From the NCBI GenBank assembly GCA_947683625.1, contig CANTUR010000039.1, positions 496,001 to 560,000 on the forward strand: a stretch of 64,000 nt of DNA, in the 5' to 3' direction. The stretch is from Mallotus nudiflorus (taxonomy: Eukaryota; Streptophyta; Magnoliopsida; Malpighiales; Euphorbiaceae). Positions 59,545-64,000 of this stretch are shown piece by piece. Positions within the stretch are counted from its first letter, which is position 1. The number at the start of each line of letters is the position of its first letter. The position numbers were made by a program, and so were the translations under genes. The notes below the pieces were generated by a model that saw nothing but the letters and a program-made list of their open reading frames with translations, was not told where the DNA came from and made no database searches.

Positions 59545-60348
59545 TGGATTTGACTACAAGTACAAGCTTGGAGCCACATGATGAAGAATTCATGCTAATT
59601 AGCTTAATTTCCTATTCTGAAATTAATTAGCTTGAATTGGATGAATTTGGAAGTTGTTTTTTTTTTTCTATTTTGGAGTTAATAAGGAAGATTCTAGAAG
59701 ATTTTAGAAGATTCAAGGATATTTCAAGTCAAAGTCAATAAGTCAATAAGTCAAAGTCAAATAGTCAACAAGTCAAAGTCAAGGATCAATGGTCAACATG
59801 TGACATGGCATGCTTATGTTCTTAGATGTCATGAGTTGTTATTTTGCTTAGTTGTCATGACTTGCAATGAGTTATCAATTTTGACTTTTCAAAGATAAGT
59901 TGTCCTGAGTTGTCATTAGTTATCCTATTTTGAAGGAAATCTCCTTAATTAAGGATTTTCCTATATAGGCATCTTTGGGAATAAGGAAGAAAACCTTTTT
60001 CCTTTAAGGGTTAGATTGTTTACATGCCTATATAAGGGCTAGATTTATGTAGGATGAATTAGCATGTATTTTTGACAATTTTAATCAATTAAGTGAGGTT
60101 TTTCCTTAACTTTGTTCTTTTGAAACTTTGCAAGTTTACTTGAATTGTTTCACATCTACCTTTCATTACAATTGCTATGTTAGACTTAGAATTGTGTGAT
60201 TGTTCATCTTTTAATAGCTAAGTTTCTTGCTTCAAATTAATAAGCAAGGGGTTTAGCTCCATCAACACAACCTATCCTTGATGATCCTTGGGCAAGATTT
60301 CAAAGTTGGATGTGCGTTCTATCTCTATTATAAGTAGGGTTCATATTA
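59545..60348 (+). repeat. 5' LTR of element E
   Basis: Plus-oriented match to the C/D family, from TACAAGCTTGGAGCC to AAGTAGGGTTCATATTA. It includes a GTCAA array (59728-59796) and a CCTATATAAGGGC TATA-like word near 60030. The first ~25 bp typical of the family (TAATATGAACCC...) are not recognisable. Confidence 0.75.
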
Positions 60349-60351
60349 GTT

Positions 60352-60364
60352 TGGTATCAAAGCC
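60352..60364 (+). other. Primer-binding site of element E
   Basis: TGGTATCAAAGCC, differing by one base from the usual TGGTATCAGAGCC, three bases after the LTR end. Confidence 0.85.
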
Positions 60365-61035
60365 AAACTTCAAGGTTTGGTTATTTATCATTTAATTTTT
60401 GTTCATAATTTATTCTTCTTCTTCTCTATTCTTCTCAATTTCAAAAACAAAATAATAAAAAAAATAAAAAAAATCCAATCATTGTGTTTTATGCAAAAGG
60501 ATTCAAAATCAATCAAAAGACCCTTAATTGAGTTAGTTTGTTCAATTTCCACATCTATTAAGAAAATGAAAAAAAAGTGTTACTTTGTTTTAATTCAGAA
60601 TTGTGTTTTGGTTGTGTTTGTGGGTTTAGAACTCAAATTTGACTTTTTTTTTTAATTTTTATTATGTACGATTTCTTGGCTTCTAAAAATTGGGTTTTTT
60701 TTTCTTGATTTTGAGCTAAGTTTTGTTCACTTGCTTATTTTCTTGTTTATTTGATTCATGAATAGTCACTTTGAATTTTAAGTTTAATTTGATTTTTGTG
60801 ATTGTGGTGTTGAGTTGATTGAGCAATTTTTGCATAATTTGCATTAGTTTTATTAGGACTGAGATTTGGGGAATTTGAGTGCTAAAAGGTGAGTGGTGAG
60901 CTCATAAAAGGTTAAGAGCCTTATTGAGTGAAACACGAGTGTGAGTGCCAATTAAATTGAGTGAAACACGTAAGGGAGTGTTTTGTGAGATCTTTCTTAT
61001 TGCTGCTAATAATTTCTTGTAGGAAAAATTAAAGC

Positions 61036-61370
61036 AATGACTCAAGAAGGTGAAGAATGGAGATAAGAGCTTCACTAAGGCAAAATTTGACAATAATAAA
61101 GGAGGAAACGAAGGGGGTAATGCCAAGACCAAAGACAAAGGTGAAACTCAAACTAAACGATCTCGTGGTGTTCAGTGTTTTAAATGTTTGGGTTATGGGC
61201 ATATCTCTTCTAACTGCCCAAATAAGCACACCATGATGATGAGAGGTAGCGAAGTCTTTAATGAAAGTGATGATGATGACTGCAATTTAAAGATGCCTGA
61301 GCTTGAGGATACAAATGATGATGAGGCTGTACAAAGTCCATCACATGGTGAATTACTTGTTACAAGGTGA
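61036..61370 (+). pseudogene. Element E gag, capsid region deleted
   Basis: An ATG at 61036 (MTQEGEE) sits where gag should begin, but the frame stops after nine codons. A second frame from 61050 gives a basic region and the nucleocapsid CCHC knuckle CFKCLGYGHISSNC, then an acidic tail ending HGELLVTR (compare DMLVTWRALST in A). The capsid domain of about 250-300 residues is absent, so a deletion appears to have joined the gag start to the nucleocapsid. Assembly into particles would not be possible from this copy. Confidence 0.7.
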
Positions 61371-61439
61371 ATCATGAATGTGCAAACCAAGATGGAGGAT
61401 GAGGCATAATGTGAGAACATCTTTCACACTAGATGCAAG

Positions 61440-64000
61440 GTGCAAGATAAGGTATGTTGTATGATCATTGATGGCGATAGTTGCACAAATGTAGCTAGTA
61501 CCATGTTAGTTGAGAAATTGCATTTATATACCATGAAGCACCCTAGGCCTTACACATTACAATGGTTGAATGATTATAGGGAGATAAAAGTAACTAAACA
61601 AGTGAATATAGCATTTTCCATAGGCAAATATGAAGATGAAGTATTGTGTGATGTAGTGCCTATGCAAGTTTGTCATATTCTTTTGGGGCGTCCTTGGCAA
61701 TATGATAGGAGGGCTAATCATAATGGGTTTTCTAATAGATATTATTTTGTAATGAATGATGTACCCATTACCACCTTTAACCCCTAAAGAAGTGTATGAG
61801 GACCAAAAAATCCTAAAGCAAAGATTTGAAGAGTTTGAAAAAGAAAAAGCAATAAAAAGAGAGAGAAAGAGAGAGTTTGCATAAAAAAGAAAAGGCAAAC
61901 AAGCAAAAGGAGAGTTGTGAGAAAAGCAATGAGAGGAGTGAGCAAAGAGTGGAAAAAGGAGAGCTTGGGGGGATGCACAATGAGAAAAAGAAGAGTGATG
62001 TGCATGCAAAAGGAGAGTTGAGTGTGAATAAGGTAAAACAAGAGAGAAAAGCAAGTTTTTATGCAAAAGAAAAAGATGTGAGGAAAGCTTTACTTTTAAG
62101 GCAGCCTATGCTCGTACTAGTTTACAAGGAATCTTATTTGAACTCTAACGATCTTGACCCTTCTTTGCCTAGTTCTTTTGTTAGATTATTGTAGGAATTT
62201 CAAGATGTGTTTCTCGATGATATTCTTAGTGGTTTACCGCCAATAAGAGGAATAAAGCATCAAATTGACTTTATACCTGGTTCTACAATTCTAAATAGAC
62301 CCGTGTATAGATGCAATCCTGAGGAAACCAAAGATTTGCAAAGGCAAGTTGAGGATCTTATGAACAAAGGTTACATTAAAGAAAGCATGAGCTCGTGTGT
62401 CGTTTTGGTTTTACTTATGCCTAAGAAGGATGGAACTTGGAGAATGTGTGTTGATTGTCATACAATTAACAAAATAATGGTAAAGTATCGTCATCCTATT
62501 CCTAGGTTAGATGATATGTTTGATGAGTTGAATGGGGCTGTTATATTTTCCAAGATTAATTTGAAAAGTGGTTATCATTAAATTCGCATGAAAGAGGGTG
62601 ATGAGTTGAAAATTGCATTTAAAAAAAAATATGGTTTATATGAGTGGTTAGTCATGCCTTTTGGTTTAACTAATGCACTTAACACTTTTATGAGATTAAT
62701 GAACCATGTTTTGCGTGCTTTCATTGGAAAATTTATGGTTGTTTATTTTGATGATATACTTATATATAGTAAATCTTTGGAAGAGCCTATTGAACATGTG
62801 CATTTGGTTTTGGAAGTGCTGCATAAGGAATGTTTGTATGTTAACCTCAAAAAGAGTAGTTTTTGCACACATAAGCTTGTTTTCTTAAGCTTTATTATTA
62901 GTGCAAAAAGAATAGAGGTAGATGAAGAGAAGGTCAAGGCAATTAAAGACTGGCCTACACCTAGAGGAGTTAGTGATGTGCAAAGTTTTCATGCTCTTGC
63001 AAGCTTTTATAGGCAATTTGTGAGGGATTTTAGTACCATTGCAGCGCCATTGACCGAAGTCATCAAGAAAAATGTTGGCTTCAAGTGGGGAGAAGCACAA
63101 GAACAAGCATTTAACATGCTTAAGGATAAGTTGACATCTACTCCTTTACTTACTCTACCTAATTTTTCTAAAACATTTGAAATTGAATGTGATGCTTTAG
63201 GTTTTGGAATTGGGGCTGTTCTAATGCAAGATGAACAACCAATTGCTTATTTTAGTGAAAAGTTAAATGGTTCAAGCTTGAAGTACCCCACTTATGACAA
63301 AGAGATGTATGCCTTAGTTCGCACTCTGGAGACATGGCAACATTATTTATTGCCTAAAGAGTTCGTGATACATACTGATTATGAATCCTTGAAGCACTTA
63401 AAAGGGCAAAATAAGCTTAACAAACGGCATGCTAGGTGGAGTGAATTCATTGAGTCATTTCCTTATGTCATTAAATACAAGCAAGGTAAAGAGAATGTTG
63501 TGGTTGATGCACTTTCAAGAAGGTATACTTTACTTGCTTCTTTAGATGCCAAATGGCTAGGATTTGAATACATAAAAGAGTTGTATGAGAATGACAGTGA
63601 TTTTGGTAGTGTTTATCATGCATATGAAAATATTGCTTTTGAAAAGTTCTATCGGCATGATGGTTACTTGTTTAAAGAGAAACGGTTGTGTGTTCCTAAC
63701 TATTCTATACGTGAATTACTTGTTCGTGAAGCACATGAGGGTGGTTTAATGGGACATTTTGGTATAGCCAAGACTTTAGATATTTTACATGATCACTTTT
63801 ATTGGCCTAACATGAAAAAAGATGTTGTTAGAATTTGTGATAAGTGCATTGTGTGTAAACAAGCTAAGTCTAAGTTAAAACCACATGGTTTGTCTATGCG
63901 TCTACCCGTGCCTAGTTCACCTTGGATTGATATTTCCATGGATTTTGTGCTTGGTTTACCTAGGACTAGGCAAGGACATGATTCAATATATGTTATTGTA
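61440..64000 (+). pseudogene. Element E pol: protease, RT, RNase H, integrase (partial)
   Basis: Protease 61440-61787 has DGDSC at the active-site position and HILLGRPWQYDRR; a one-base shift near 61760 breaks its link to the next domain. From 61877 to 64000 a single frame stays open apart from two stops: TAG at 62192-62194 and TAA at 62579-62581 (GYH-stop-IRM, where Gln fits). RT has MPKKDGTWRMCVDC and YFDD (62740-62751). RNase H has FEIECDALGFGIGAVLMQDE. Integrase shows the zinc region (C..C near 63838-63855) and ISMDFVLGLPRTR, and leaves the window before the second catalytic Asp. It is the least damaged long pol stretch here. Confidence 0.88.

Larger units (their letters stand above)
59500..64000 (+). 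mobile_element. CRM-like Ty3/gypsy element 'E', runs past the window end
   Basis: The 5' LTR (right edge 60348, GGGTTCATATTA) belongs to the family of C, D and J. It is followed by a Met-tRNA primer site (60352-60364), a ~650-bp leader, a shortened gag, protease, RT, RNase H and integrase, still open at 64000. Pol is close in wording to A and F. The LTR left edge is unclear; family similarity begins near 59545. Confidence 0.85.

Noticed and set aside
5639..64000. Possible integrated plant pararetrovirus because of many RT domains
   Set aside because: Every RT lies with LTRs, primer sites and an integrase in Ty3/gypsy order; no movement-protein or caulimovirid coat motif was seen.

Overview
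The window looks like nuclear DNA of a eudicot plant. It is AT-rich, has one plant gene split by many introns, and carries a dense nest of plant LTR retrotransposons. The host gene's close resemblance, recalled without a search, to potassium transporter 11 of poplar and castor bean hints at a rosid, perhaps Malpighiales. I cannot name the species.

Only one ordinary host gene is supported: a KUP/HAK/KT potassium transporter on the + strand at 29179-36275. It has eight coding exons giving 795 residues, consensus splice junctions, and no frame break in my reading. Its TATA box and a probable leader intron lie just upstream.

Left arm, 1-26.9 kb: (1) a decayed Ty1/copia gag on the - strand at 1-870; (2) a + strand LTR (here 'G') at 3109-4059; (3) an old Athila-type Ty3/gypsy element ('B', - strand) from about 4.9 to 26.7 kb. 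B has been hit at least three times, each hit showing a 5-bp target-site duplication (TSD). These are a near-complete CRM-like chromovirus 'A' (5639-14042, TSD TTAAG), a second CRM-like copy 'F' that has lost gag to RT (18962-22435, TSD GGAAT), and an LTR tandem 'C' (15873-18450, TSD TTAGT). C in turn carries a 975-bp LTR 'J' (16232-17206, TSD TGAGT).

Right arm, 38.3-64 kb: a gag-only derivative 'D' (38321-41432); a 3.2-kb solo LTR 'H1' (41612-44811, TSD TATTC); a Tekay-like chromovirus 'I' (- strand, 46635 to about 58080) whose protease is split by a second, oppositely oriented solo LTR 'H2' (52262-55518); an unclassified segment at 58081-59500; and a CRM-like element 'E' (+ strand) that runs off the window end. 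C, D, E and J share one LTR family.

Most element reading frames are dead, and many of the stops fit C-to-T or G-to-A transitions, as expected for long-methylated transposons. The most unusual structures are an LTR whose body is inverted in place (in C), a candidate intron kept in both 3.2-kb solo LTRs, TTGAC (W-box core) arrays in one LTR family, and a pol reading frame that runs into the LTR in A. I see no clearly new biological system; the sequence reads as a layered transposon nest around one conserved transporter gene.
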